48,595 bases of DNA from Omphalotus guepiniiformis (Eukaryota; Basidiomycota; Agaricomycetes; Agaricales; Omphalotaceae): positions 1 to 48,595 of the forward strand of contig JAQOOI010000010.1 in the NCBI GenBank assembly GCA_028554645.1, in the 5' to 3' direction. Shown here piece after piece: positions 32,859-43,390 of this stretch. Position numbers and translations under genes: made by a program. The notes beneath the pieces were generated by a model. It ran no database searches. It saw only the letters and a list, made by a program, of their open reading frames with translations, and was not told the origin of the DNA. The first letter of the stretch is position 1; each line of letters begins with the position of its first letter.

Positions 32859-33864
32859 TTGGTGCAGGTTTAATGTGGGATGATATGACGGATTGCTTGC
32901 AGATAACAGGCTCGTGACCGGCCTCTCGGAACGTGCATCCCCAAAATCTTGTTGAACCTTAATATTTTAACGCCCATTGGCGTCTTCGTCAATTTGGGGC
33001 AGGCTTTGCGGAGGACTAGGTGTCTTCCGATTCGTCGTTGCATTGAGCCTTCAACGTCGTTTCAGTCGTTTCACTATATGCGCATTCTCTATGTGACCTA
33101 TACCCGGTTGGGCGACGTCGGAGCTGCTTTAGCTTTAGCGCTTGACACGTTCTCGGTATTTCAAAAATCTTTGGTTAAAACTGGCAATACACTGGGTTCC
33201 CACGCATGTTATCTGCCATGTTATCTGCCATCCCGGTTTTGTTTCCAGTATATCTCTTGTAGCTACTTTCTTGCCTCAGGAAAAATATGTTAGCTTAAAT
33301 ATAGTGTCTAGTAATATATATTGAGGTTTAATCATTTTCTGGGCTGTGTATCTCACACAGTTAAGCAAAATGTTGTCTGCCACTGTACTATAACAAGCGC
33401 GCGGCAAACCGGTTACTCATCCGGATTGCCGGGCATGGCACTCGCATGGCACTTTCCTGAGTGCCGTCTGGTGTATGCACAGTACCCTGCAAAGTATGTC
33501 TCAGGTATGAAGGCTGCAAAGGACTAGATGGGGGCAGGGTCTGTACATTTACAAAGTAGCAGAGTTGCCACATTATAGCACAACCTCGGGATTATCTGCT
33601 ATTTCCTTGTGGTACATTTTGATTATATGAACTGGTATATCATTTAACCCACCGAATATTTTCTCCATTTGTCCAAGTTAATGTGTTTCTAGTGTAATAA
33701 GAAATTTTCAAAATTCACTTTTCTGACTTTCTCACTTGAGGGTCAAATTGTAACAACATGGAATACTTTGCTAGACTACTATGGTGGTTTTCAATGTGCA
33801 CTGCACACAGAATTGCAACTTTATGAATATCTCCTCATCCATTCAAATTTGTGCTTTGTCAATT
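32859..33864. other. Gene-poor, increasingly AT-rich stretch
   Basis: Only short anonymous ORFs were found (33.0-33.5 kb). From about 33.6 kb the sequence becomes AT-rich and runs into dispersed repeat A. Confidence 0.45.
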
Positions 33865-34365
33865 TTTTGTAAGGTATACTGAATGTATTCAAGACTAGAT
33901 ATCAAATAAAAACAAGAGAATGTGTTGAGGAAATGGAATGAGACGCATATTACTGCTCAGGAAGCGTGACTTTGATGTGTGACATTCTCTAATATAGAGA
34001 ATTATCTTACTAGGATTTCTCAAAAATTACATAGACAACTAGGAGTATACAATACCAGTCCATATTCCGGTTCTCAAGGTGGCACAAATAGTTGAAGGTG
34101 GTATACATACAAAATTTAGGAAAAAGTCAATGCTCTCTGATGGTGGCCGTGACAAGCGTGATTTTGCACGATTGCAATTCTCGAATCCTCCTCGGTCACT
34201 GCCCGACACCACCCCATCCTCAGAGTAAAATCCCACAAATTCAGGTTGAGGGTTCTGAGTATAATAGAATAAGTCTATGTACTTACTTAAGGGATTAGGC
34301 TCAAGTGGAAGACACCAAAAATCAGTTCTCGAAAAAGTGCAGTTCTCGAATCACCATAGTACCCA
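33865..34365. repeat. Dispersed repeat A, long copy 1
   Basis: About 490 bp aligns by eye with 47750-48245. Shared words in order include CATATTACTGCTCAG, GTGTGACA, GAATTATCTT, GGTGGCACAAA, AAGGTGGTATACAT, GACACCACCCCATCCTCA, AATTCAGGTT and GGAAGAC. A shorter copy of the right part lies at about 37150-37440. No coding capacity was found. The element type is unknown. Confidence 0.75.
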
Positions 34366-34379
34366 AGTAGCGGTCAAAA

Positions 34380-34490
34380 TGACATCATTTTCCAACTTTC
34401 CGCTTAACATGCCTCGTATATCCATTGAGATGATACAATCAAGGTGCCCATGATACCGGAGCGGGCAGGAGCGGAGACGCGCATCAGTCT
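34380..34490. repeat. Dispersed repeat B, left flank of the kinase pair
   Basis: The copy contains TGCCTCGTATATCCATTGAG and GGTGCCCATGATACCGGAGC, then GGGCAGGAGCGGAGACG, homologous to 31.1-31.46 kb and to about 36955-37055. An A/G-rich tract with about 20 A residues follows at 34602-34623. Confidence 0.75.
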
Positions 34491-34661
34491 TTTACATGAT
34501 CAGTAAAAAGAAAGCTCAGCATAGTAGAATGATATTGTGGACATGCTGTCATTTCCAACTTTGTCGCAGTACAAGGGCTTATAGCTGGGAGGACTGAGAG
34601 AAAGAAAAAAAAAAAAAAAAAAAGAAAAGAGATTCTGATTGCAGTAACTACGACGGCTACA

Positions 34662-35724
34662 CTAAGGCTGCACTTGATAGTCTACCGCCCATAAAGGATC
34701 CTCCTTGCACCACCTGAACAGACGATTCGTGTTGTGTGTGTTTCGAAATATATTCCACCAGCGCTCTGACCAGGGATCGTATCCACACACAGCTGCTGCC
34801 ACCAGATTCCAGGTTGGGTCTGGGTGCCAGCTCATCAGCTTGCGCTCAAACCACTGCGGATAAAAGCCCGAAGTTTCCCAGTCAATGAGCCACAACTGGC
34901 CATCGTCACCCAGGATGATGTTGCTCATGTGCAGATCAGCGTGGCAAAGCACCAGAGGCTTCGGGTCCTCATACCCATGGCCGGAGGTCGTCCGGAACCA
35001 TTCCTTCAAGTCTTCGTAGCAGTCGTAGAAGAGATGATGTTGGATAAGGTGTTGCAAGAGCCAGGACTTTTCAACATCTGGTCTGCAAGGCAAACATACT
35101 GGGCCAGAGTAGGGCTGATGAACCCGACGAAGCTCTTTGACATAGCGCCGGAGTGTGAGCACCACCCAGAGCTTGCGAAAGACAGACAGGGTGGGCCAAG
35201 CCTGAAAGAGGGTGGGACCTTTGATATAAGTGATCATCTTGTAACTAGGAATGACATCAAGGCTGTCGGTGAGGTGGCCTACAGTCCTAGGAACAGGGAT
35301 GGTGGTGTGGGCTCTGACTATCTCTGTCACTTCCTCTTCTGGGAACACGCAGGGGATCATCTCCTGTGCAGTCCCAGCCTCAGGGTGCAAGATTGGCCAG
35401 CTGTAGCAATTGGTAACAGCTACACAGCCGTACAGGACCCTGGCTCCTCCCATACTCTCGAGCTTCTTCCACCAAATGTCCATGTCTTTCCCCTCAAGCT
35501 CCTTCAGCTTATCCACGTCGACCGGCAACTGCAGAAAAGGTTCAGCACATGTTTGCAGGCAGGGCACAGGGCAAACTTACCTCCTCATCAGGCAAGCGCT
35601 GATCTGTGACCACCAGACCTCTTACAAAGAGCATCAAGTCCAGAATAACGTTGGAAAGCAAGGAGAAAGCAAACAGGGCCCATTCTGCCCAAGAGATTGG
35701 TCTCTGATATTGTGACCCGGCCAT
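34662..35724 (-). CDS. APH-family small-molecule kinase (phosphotransferase)
   Basis: Exons 35724-35581 and 35528-34662 join at phase 0 over a 52-nt intron (GTAAGT...CTGCAG), giving 336 residues. The N-terminus has a hydrophobic segment (WALFAFSLLSNVILDLMLFV) that could anchor it in a membrane. The kinase core shows IPVPRTVGHL, then LCHADLHMSNIIL (catalytic HxDxxxxN) and LWLIDWE (metal-binding Asp), the signature of the aminoglycoside phosphotransferase/choline-kinase-like fold. Fungal members phosphorylate mostly unknown small molecules, so this should not be read as antibiotic resistance. It is divergent from the gene at 35968, with a 243-bp gap holding a poly-A tract. The pair is bracketed by repeats A and B, and a deleted copy lies at 30.6 kb. 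Confidence 0.88.
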
Positions 35725-35880
35725 GTTGATGATAGTGGGAAAAAAAAAAAAAAAAAAAAAAGGCAAGGACCACGCCTTTTTTCCAGCTTGTTATAAGATG
35801 AGCGTGGGAATTCTGAATGAACAGTAAGCACCAGGATCCGGTTTAGAAGGGGACATGTCCAACAAGCTCAAGGGACTCTG

Positions 35881-35888
35881 TATATAAG
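35881..35888 (+). promoter_or_regulatory. Probable TATA box
   Basis: TATATAAG lies 80 bp upstream of the ATG at 35968, at a distance suitable for a fungal promoter with a short leader. An out-of-frame ATG at 35943 would form a short upstream ORF of about 36 codons overlapping the main start. Confidence 0.5.
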
Positions 35889-35967
35889 AGAATGGTTACG
35901 GACTGAAGCACCTCCGCCCTCTCCTTCACTGTTGTTATCTTAATGGACGCCACAAAACAGTCCGCGA

Positions 35968-36810
35968 ATGTTGCGTGTTCTCTCTCGGTCCGAGGGGAAT
36001 GTTGTCTCAACGAGGAGAGCGGGGGACCTGGTGCCGGAGTTGTATGCGCCTGATGACATCACGTATTTGTCGGAGCAAGGGATTGTGAGTACTATGGTGG
36101 GGGTGGGAGGGAAAGGGAGGGTCAACCTGATTGCAATGTGGTGCATTCCTGGTAAGATAGAGAAGGGGTTCACAAAGGTGGTCAATGGGAGGACGGAAGT
36201 ATTTGACAAGGAGGTTCCGCCACACTGGTGAGTTTGCTATGTTATCTGGGCCTGGAGGAGCAAACTGATGGACACAGGGGGCTAACATTGGGCTGGGTGG
36301 AGGGAGATCTGTTGGTAAGGAGGCTTTCCTTTGACCTCCAGAAGGACGTAGAGGAGGTAGGTGGAGAGGAGTACTGGAAGTTTGGATTGGTGTATGTTTT
36401 GAGCTGTTCTGTCTCGAGTGCTTCTGACCTTTTTCAGGATGAGGAGGCTGAAGAAGGACGAGCCAGGTAATCTCATCAGGGGTCTTATAACGAGGAGAGC
36501 AGGCAGAGATAACTGCCACGTCTGGAAGGTGGGGGCCCTGGAGGGAACAGGGTTCCCTTCAGTGGAAGATTTGGTGAAAGAGTTGAAGGCCAACGGGCTG
36601 CAGAAGGTGGTGGGAAATTCGATGGGATGTGGGTGTAGGAGTTGGGCGGTGACGGCGCTGGAGGCTTGGCAGCGTAAGGGTTGGTTAGTCCTGGAGTCAG
36701 AGAGTGACACCCCGATGGAGGTTATGGGAAAGCTGTCAGCCATAGACCAGGGCACGCAGGGATGTGAGGTGGCGATTCCAGCCGAGGGCATCTGGTCATG
36801 GACTGCATAG
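35968..36810 (+). CDS. Unrecognised protein, divergent partner of the APH-like kinase
   Basis: Exons 35968-36227, 36278-36391 and 36438-36810 join in phase over introns of 50 and 46 nt (GTGAGT, GTATGT), giving 248 residues. Readable segments include DITYLSEQGIVSTMVG, RVNLIAMWCIPGKIEKGF, LGWVEGDLLVRRLSFDL, GCGCRSWAVTALEAWQRKGW and GCEVAIPAEGIWSW. The small-residue-Cys-Arg-x-Trp centre is reminiscent of some fungal DUF families, but I cannot name one. It shares a bidirectional promoter with the kinase. The same two genes appear together in the deleted copy at 30.6-31.1 kb, so they have been duplicated as a unit. Function unknown. Confidence 0.72.
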
Positions 36811-36954
36811 ATCAAGGACTCTGCACTGCCCACATTTGAGCTAGGATTTTTGTTTTTTTTGTTTTGGTTGTTGTTCCTGTATGTGTTTTGGGATTATTGT
36901 ATTTTTGTTTGCTTTCTTGTGCTGATTGCAACAAATTGAGGAAACTATCCCGTA

Positions 36955-37055
36955 TATGAGCATGACCATTGGAAAGTCTCATTCGAAAGAGGGTAGGCAT
37001 CGTTTATGATTCCAGGTGCCTATGATACCGGAGCGGGCAGGAGCGAGCCGCTTGG
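36955..37055. repeat. Dispersed repeat B, right flank of the kinase pair
   Basis: The segment shares GGCATCGTTTATGATTCCAG, then GTGCCTATGATACCGGAGCG and GGCAGGAGCG, with the copies at 31.2 and 34.4 kb, in the same orientation. Confidence 0.75.
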
Positions 37056-37149
37056 CGGCGCTCACTTAATGGTCCCGGGAAATCCGAGGGATCCTGTAAC
37101 CTGCTAGTAGTCCCTAGCCCCTATCCAAATTTGTGTCTGCAAGTAGGCC

Positions 37150-37440
37150 ACAGTACTCACTCAGTTGGGAAGCATGCGCAGTCGGCATGTCCAAAGTTGA
37201 AACCTATCACGCTTGTATCACGCTTGTAATTTCCTTGACCTCTAATTGCAATTCTCGAGTCCTGCTCGGCCACTGCCCGACACCAACCCATCCTCACGAT
37301 AAATTCCCAGAAATTCAGATCAAGGGCTCAAAGTACAATGGATAAAATCTATGTACTTACTCAAGGAATTAGGTTCAAGTGGAAGACACCAAAATTCAAT
37401 TCTCGAAAAGTTGCAATTTTCGGATCACCACAGTATAAGG
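37150..37440. repeat. Dispersed repeat A, right-part copy
   Basis: Words shared with 34.17-34.36 kb include CACTGCCCGACACCA, CCCATCCTCA, TCTATGTACTTACT and TTCAAGTGGAAGACACCAAA, in the same order and orientation. Confidence 0.75.
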
Positions 37441-37593
37441 AAACGATTCATTCGATCCGAACTGAAAGAGTGATTCAGGCTCGATTCGCGGCAGCTCTAT
37501 TTGGATGTAAACGCCATGTGCGCCTTCCTGACAACTTCGGCAACTTCCACAAACTTGTAGGGATCAGGCCATATTTGCTTTCAAACGACTCTC

Positions 37594-38734
37594 ATGTCTT
37601 TACAAGCTCTCCAAGGATTTTCATTGCCTGGCAATGTGGTGGATCAGATTCTGCAAGATGTCGTTATCATCTACGGCAACACATACCATACTTGCACACT
37701 TTTGGTTTCCAAGCGTTACAGCAAACCGACTGGGTAGGTTTTTTCTAGTCTTCTTCTGTTTTTCTTTCTCTAAAGATGCGCATAGAACACACATAAAGCT
37801 GTTTTATAGCAGCATCCTTCTCTTTTCACTTGGTTCTTTCAAGCGTCTGCTCGAGACCTTGACGATTTATCCAGAAAGGTTTCATTTCATTAAACACCTT
37901 GCTATTCAGTTGGGGGAACGTGCGTCCCACTGCCCCAATATTCCTCGGCCTCTTCCACCTAACCCACTTCCATCGACTCGCTCGGGAGATCCCATCCTGC
38001 TGATACACTCAAAACTGATATCGCAGTTTATTCAGCAATGTGCAGCTAATCTTCAACTCCTGGTTGTCAACACACGCTGGGTTCCTAGAAACATTAGGAA
38101 GATGGTTCGTGCTATGACATTCCCTGTGCTTCAGGAACTAGAGTGTTCGTTTGAGCTCATTTCGGTTCATAACGTCAGCCACTACGATGATTCGGATGAC
38201 CCTGATTCTTCTGATGATCAACATCTCACTCTATCCCCAGCTCCGCTCATGCTCCCTTCCCTGCAACGTCTTCGTTTGTCGTACTGCGGCAGTAGTAGTG
38301 CGACTGATCTCCACCTTCGCCACTTGGATCTGTCCATGTTTCCTCATCTGACAGATCTCTATCTGGCTTTCACGTCGGTTCTTGGCTATGACATCGCACG
38401 TCAGCTGGAGATCTCATGGATGGGTCTCCGTGGACTTGAATCAGTCATTATAGAAAAGGACGGAGGGGACCCCAGAGAACTTGTCCTGTCACTTCACGTT
38501 CTATTGAGGTACAGTATTAGCAACAATCTCGTGTTCATCATCCGAGAAGATTACAGGAATGTCTTGCGTGTCCATGGTCATCATTTCCTGGTGACAGCGG
38601 AAGAAAAGGCGTACGTTGAACGATTTTTCTTTAGCGTGGGTCCTGGTCAATGTTTTTGGGAAAAGGCAAGAAAAGCAGTGGCGATTAGAGGAGGAGTTCA
38701 GGGAGGCCCAGGCCCACTTGTTGTGCGGAGGTGA
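37594..38734 (+). CDS. F-box/LRR-like protein, copy 3
   Basis: Exons 37594-37733 and 37786-38734 join over a 52-nt intron (GTAGGT...CATAG) in phase, giving 362 residues. Exon 1 is a weak F-box (LPGNVVDQILQDVVIIYG). Exon 2 carries leucine-rich segments (FPVLQELECSFELIS; LPSLQRLRLSYCGSSS; FPHLTDLYLAFTS) and ends with GPGQCFWEKARKAV, matching copy 2. The N-terminal intron sits at the same place as in copies 1 and 2 (6.57 and 25.57 kb), so the three share an ancestor. Identity between copies is low by eye, so the duplications are old. The adaptor role is inferred. Confidence 0.78.
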
Positions 38735-39060
38735 ATAATAACGCGTAATGTACAGGGAGTAGAATAGAACAATTGTTTCTGACGTGGAATAGAGTTGAAT
38801 AAAAGTGTTCAAGCCGGGTCCGGTCCGGTCCTGGATTGTGCGGAGCATGATGGCGGCTTGTGCACTTTTTCCTGCTGGCGGCACATTATTCCCAAGCTCA
38901 ATCAAGCCTTTGATTCAGGACTGAACATGTGGAATAAGCGCAATCAATATACAAAAATATAACAAGTTGGTGAGCTAGTAGACACGACTATGAACCTCGT
39001 TCCCGATTACTCCTGGGTGGGTTGTGTGCTGCTGTGGTGTAGTCAGCGAGGGCAAGGTTT

Positions 39061-39761
39061 TCAAGTCGTTTTGATCAGATCGTCCATTTCAGAATCGTCC
39101 GTCGATCGTTGTGTTCGAGCCAGCTCTCTAGCTCGGGTGTGCTCTATCATACGACGTCTGCTCGCAATATCGTACACATCGGCCGCATACGCGGACGTGA
39201 TGGTCCACTCCCTGATGCTTGTTGCAAGGTTGTCATGCATCAGGAGATTCACTTCCCCACTCTTTCTGATAGCAGATCCAATTTGGTCAAACCCACCCCT
39301 GATAGTGCCCTGCAAGCCCGATACAAGTTCGGCAACCTCTCCCAGCTTGACCTCGATGGATCTCTGCTGGAGCTGTATCTGATCCAGGCGGTTCGTCGTG
39401 TTTTGTTGAAATTGGGTGCGGATATTGGAGGGTCGCTGTGTAAGGGAACATGGAATGGACCGTTCCTGACATGAAAGACAGGTGACAGGCCATGGATGGC
39501 CGAGATGGATCAGGCAGAACAACTGTTCAGCTTGGCAGTTGTCGCACTTGTTCTCGGACCGGAAAACTACCTCTAGTGCCGGTTCGTTATCCAGATTAAT
39601 AGGCTACAAACAAGAGCTTAACAGGACAGTAGCTTTAAATCCAAACAATGCTTAGACAAACATTGGAAGAGTTTGCTCCTGGTTCTTCAGGGGCAGGAAT
39701 TGGATCTGCTTTTTGCTTCTTTGTCGGCTTCACAGAGGCGGGGTTTGCTACGAGTATTGGT
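39061..39761 (-). CDS. Cys6-cluster coiled-coil protein, copy 3 (5' end unresolved)
   Basis: The supported exons are 39603-39061 (180 codons plus stop) and 39761 or 39747 to 39662, joined at phase 0 over a 58-nt intron (GTTTGT...TGTAG). The cluster is CDNCQAEQLFC followed 11 residues later by CLSCQERSIPC, that is C-x2-C-x6-C twice. A coiled coil follows (TTNRLDQIQLQQRSIEVKLG), then a conserved-looking helix (EVNLLMHDNLATSIREW) and a basic end. One or more upstream exons are needed. A candidate beginning ATG 39873 (MLPLKQFFQDQ) splices in phase only to the acceptor at 39748. Likely a nuclear DNA-binding protein (inference). Confidence 0.65.
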
Positions 39762-40737
39762 CTAAAGAAAGCGAAAGACAATTAAAAATGAAAGCAGCCT
39801 CACCCTTGGCTTTTCTTTTTTTTTTTTCCCCCCGCATTTTTTGGTCTTGAAAGAATTGTTTAAGAGGCAACATGTTTAAAACTCTTACAAGATACTTACC
39901 CAGTGTTGTCATGTAAAGAATCTGTCTTTTCCTCGTTTGGGCATGGTGGTTGTGGAAAAAAGAACAAGGTTTACTATGTTTGGCTTTTGTTGTCGTCATC
40001 GGGTTTGGCGGGCCGCATGCGGCACTGTCATACAGCCGTGCATAGTGTTTTCCATTTGGCATTTCAAGACGCGCCCACGATAGGGCAAATTCGTCAGGCG
40101 TTTTACGATGCAAGTGTGATTTGCTTACCTCGCGATTGAACTAGCGTAAATTTTGCGATTTGCACCGTGTGCCCAGGCATCGTACGCCTGCAAAGTCGCC
40201 GGCATTACCGCCGCGCCCGGGTGTTTTCACCCGTGAAGTCACTGGCATTACGACCGTGGAAACCTATGGACAATTTTTCTTTGTATTGGACTTTCAATTT
40301 TTAGACATGGACATCTCGGACAAATACTCTTTTATTTGTACACTGGTTTCATATTTTCAGGTAGAGAGCGAGACAGAAGGTCTTACACCTCTTGCTCTCA
40401 CTCGTCCGTCTGCAGGTATGTAGTATCAGTATCGTATACTTCTTGGACTCACTCGAACGTGTGTAGTTGTGATACTAGCGCACATACATGTCGCGCTAGG
40501 TTATAATTCATGGTTGCCCTTCCGGGGCGATGCTGCGGGCTACACGAGTGCGAACATACGGAGTGATTGGAGTGATACAAGAGGATATTCTACAAAGATT
40601 ACAGGCTGAGCGCTGAGGCCCGACAGTGCCGACTAGGCATTCGGCCGAAACGGATGATTGGTAGACATGTTTGGCAATGATCTGCAGTGATGGGATATGA
40701 GAGAAACAAATGGAAAAAGGAATGAAAGAGTATGCAC
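39762..40737. other. Stretch without supportable gene
   Basis: A minus frame at 39748-40113 may include 5' exon sequence of the neighbouring Cys6 gene. Otherwise I see only anonymous short ORFs and GC-rich patches (40180-40250). Confidence 0.4.
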
Positions 40738-41140
40738 TTATGGATGATCAAATGCGCTTTTCAACGCCTGCAGCTTCTGTATCAGATCGTCAAGCTGCTG
40801 AAGGATAACCCGGTTCCGCTCATAGTGATACAAAAGCAGGCTCTCAACCGAGGTCTCGTAGTTGTAATACTGAGTCTGGGTTGAGAACGTGCAGCTTTCA
40901 AGTTTCACCACATTGGATACAGGTGCGGAAGAGTCTGTGTGTGACGTCCGTCGCACTGATGGTTGTTGGTGAACAGTCGAGGTTTCTTTCCTGGCACTGT
41001 TGGCAGCGGTCGCCCACTATATTGCCTCCAGGTCGGACGTGCAGTGACTCTAGTGCGACCTGTTGGTAGTCCGACTCAAACGCCGGTTGTTCCGACTGGC
41101 CAAGTGACAGCAGCAGTTCCCGGGTTTGTTGCGTGTTCAT
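40738..41140 (-). pseudogene. Cys6-cluster coiled-coil gene with a frameshift in the cluster
   Basis: One frame from ATG 41140 reads into RCQQCQERNLDC (C-x2-C-x6-C) and the first half of the second motif (CIQC), then meets TGA three codons later. A second frame over the next bases continues with the expected last Cys and a helix (VILQQLDDLIQKLQALK) to a stop at 40738. The spacing between CIQC and the next Cys is 16 nt where 18 are expected. No intron of adequate length fits. The gene is therefore probably frameshifted, or the assembly has an indel. It is divergent from the small gene at 41279. Confidence 0.6.
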
Positions 41141-41278
41141 GGCGCAGAAGAGAGGGCTTGGGTTTGCATCTGTTTGTTTGGAGGCGGCAAACTCCGGAGA
41201 GGTTGCATCGGCAAATTCCGCAAATGGGGCAAGAAAAAACGTTGGGGGCACTGAAAACCTTGGTTTTTGTTATCAATC

Positions 41279-41730
41279 ATGTCTGGACAGCAGATCTCTG
41301 GAGACTCTCCCATTTCTGGCGCAGAAAAGTCGAGCGATTGCGTCGAACATGAAGATTTCCCGCAACTACGTGAGGATTGGAAATCCCTGGATCTCACATT
41401 TCAGGACAGCGCTTCCCGGGATACTTCCTTGGATCAGGTTGAGCCTCTGCTGTGGTCATTCATTCAACGTATGTGAGCGGTATTCTGTCGATCGTTGTCG
41501 ACTAACAAGCAGGAAAAAAAACAGTTAATAGGTTGTTTGAGTCTGGCCTTCCTGGCCCGACGTTCACCTTGAAACAAGTCATCGATCGGGTGGCAGTGTT
41601 GAATGAGGAAGAACGAGGCTTGATCAATGCAATGGAAAAGGCATTGACGGAGTTTAATGAGCGTACGAAGCTCTACAGGGATAATCTTAAAAAGTTGCGG
41701 GAGATTGCAGAGAGTTTTTGTGAATCTTGA
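41279..41730 (+). CDS. Small helical protein
   Basis: Exons 41279-41468 and 41525-41730 join over a 56-nt intron (GTATGT...AACAG) in phase, giving 131 residues. The first half is acidic and Ser-rich (DSPISGAEKSSDCVEHEDF). The second half is a long amphipathic helix (ALTEFNERTKLYRDNLKKLR). It starts 138 bp from the divergent, frameshifted Cys6 gene, and similar helices follow Cys clusters elsewhere in the window, so it may be a co-regulated partner or a split-off part. Function unknown. Confidence 0.6.
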
Positions 41731-41784
41731 CCACTTGTCCACATGTAATCTGCCGAATGTTTGCTGCCAATTATTACTCCGTAC

Positions 41785-42455
41785 CGCTTCGGTCCGTACT
41801 GCTCAATAGCTATCAGTGCCATTCAGAGCCGCGTAGCGTAGTAGTAATTAGTAGCGCTGAATACTGAGCAGTACCACTCGTAGCTCTCACAAGTGCCGCT
41901 CAGTACGGTACAGCAAGGTCCGCTCCGTAGCGGTCCGTACTGCTCAATAGTTATCAGTACCATTCAGAAGCCGCGTAGTAGTAATTAGGAGCGCTGAATA
42001 CTATGAATTAGCAGCGCTGAGCAGTACCACTCGTAGCTCTCAAAAGTGCCGCTCAGTACGGTACAGCAAGGTCCGCTCCGTAGCGGTCCGTACTGCTCAG
42101 TAGCTATCAGTGCCATTCAGAGCCGCGTAGTAGTAATTAGTAGCGCTGAAATACTATGAATTAGCAGCGCTGAGCAGTAGTACCACTCGTAGCTCTCACA
42201 AGTCGCCCGCTCAGTACGGTACAGCAAGGTCCGCTCCGTAGCGGTCCGTACTGCTCAATAGCTATCAGTACCATTCAGAGCCGCGTAGTAGTAATTAGTA
42301 GCGCTGAATACTATAAATTAGCAGCACTGAGCAGTAGCACTCGGTGCTCTCAAAAGTGCCGCCTGAGCAGTACCACTCGTAGCTCTCACAAGTGCCGCTC
42401 AGTACGGTACAGCAAGGTCCGCTCCGTAGCGGTCCGTACTGCTCAACACCCATCA
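41785..42455. repeat. Tandem array of about 141-188-bp units
   Basis: The word CGGTCCGTACTGCTCA recurs at 41790, 41931, 42084, 42242 and 42430. Each unit also has CCATTCAGA, GCCGCGTAGTAGTAATTAG, GCGCTGAATACTA, ACCACTCGTAGCTCTCA and GCTCAGTACGGTACAGCAAG. Many short inverted words (for example CAGTACCACT) occur. Degenerate pieces of the same vocabulary continue at 43.39-44.05 and 44.70-44.83 kb. Confidence 0.9.
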
Positions 42456-42559
42456 TGGTAAGAGCTTGCTCCGGATGCATATAGATTGCATCTCGCAGTG
42501 AGCTCCGGTCCTGGCACTGCAACTGGAGATTTGGTGCGAATCGGTCTTGTCTACCAACA

Positions 42560-42577
42560 AAAAAAAAAAAAAAAAAA
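42560..42577. repeat. Poly-A tract
   Basis: An uninterrupted run of A residues lies between the tandem array and the telomere-like tract. It has no associated gene. Confidence 0.7.
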
Positions 42578-42746
42578 GTGTTCTCTTTATTTTTCTTTTG
42601 GGCACCGTAGCCCATCATGTATGTGTTTGCAGGCGTGTTTGGACACCTTCGACTTGCATGTCTTGAATCCATAAAAAGGGTGTCCCAGGAATGCCCGGGG
42701 GCAGTGGGGACAAGGCACTGCCCCTTTTAACCCCAAGGTGTAATTA

Positions 42747-42776
42747 CCCCCCTAACCCCTAACCCCTAACCCTAAA
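42747..42776. repeat. Interstitial telomere-like tract
   Basis: CCCCCCTAACCCCTAACCCC followed by TAACCCTAAA mixes CCCTAA and CCCCTAA units on the plus strand. Fungal telomeres are commonly TTAGGG, so this is a degenerate interstitial copy or a former chromosome end. Confidence 0.75.
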
Positions 42777-43139
42777 TTCATAGTATGCACTATTAACCCA
42801 TCTAAAGGACATTGTCTATGGGGTGGTTGGAAATGGGGCAGGTTCAAGGTGTAAATTCGGTGCCAAGCCCGCTCAGATGTGCACTTGCCAGATTCGAGAT
42901 CTTGTACCTAGCAGAGCGAGGTGTAGTGCCCTTTCAGATATCAATCTGGCTGTCAAGCAAGCAGAGGCCAGTCAAACGTTCCGTCTGAAGAAGTATTTTG
43001 CCCAAAGCGACCATCCTATCAGTATTTTGTGTGGAAACACAACGCAATACAGATTGAGTGGATCCTGTACATGAGCCGTTTGCTAGCAATCTCGCGCAGA
43101 CACAATGGTTGTTCACTAGGGTTCTCGACTTGCTTTGTG

Positions 43140-43390
43140 AGTTTTCGTTTTCGGGACCTCGACCTGGACTTCATTTTTGGGTGTGATCAGGACATTTTGT
43201 GATGAATGGATGCAGCTGCTCCTTGTGGCGGAGCTAGATAGATACCATTCCGGACTGAACCTGCACTTTGGACCTTGACCTCGACCTCGATTTCCTTTCT
43301 TGGACCTCGACCTCGACCTCGATTTCCTTTTTAGGCCTCGACCTCGACCTCGATTTCCTTTTCGGGTGTGGCCGAGGACACTATGTGGAT
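43140..43390. repeat. GACCTC-rich repeat shared with the 3-4.8 kb array
   Basis: Four (GACCTC)n blocks, each followed by GATTTCCTTT or a variant, end in TTCGGGTGTGGCCGAGGACA, identical to the block in the long units at 3.6-4.6 kb. The Arg/Ser-rich ORFs across it are artefacts. Confidence 0.88.

Noticed and set aside
34824..35609. Plus ORF of 261 codons opposite the kinase
   Set aside because: It is the antisense shadow of a gene with clear kinase motifs.
34662..35724. Antibiotic-resistance gene
   Set aside because: The APH fold is widespread in fungi with other or unknown substrates. Nothing here points to aminoglycosides.
35943..36052. ATG 35943 as the start of the kinase partner gene
   Set aside because: It is out of frame with the body of the gene and ends after about 36 codons. 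ATG 35968 opens the correct frame.
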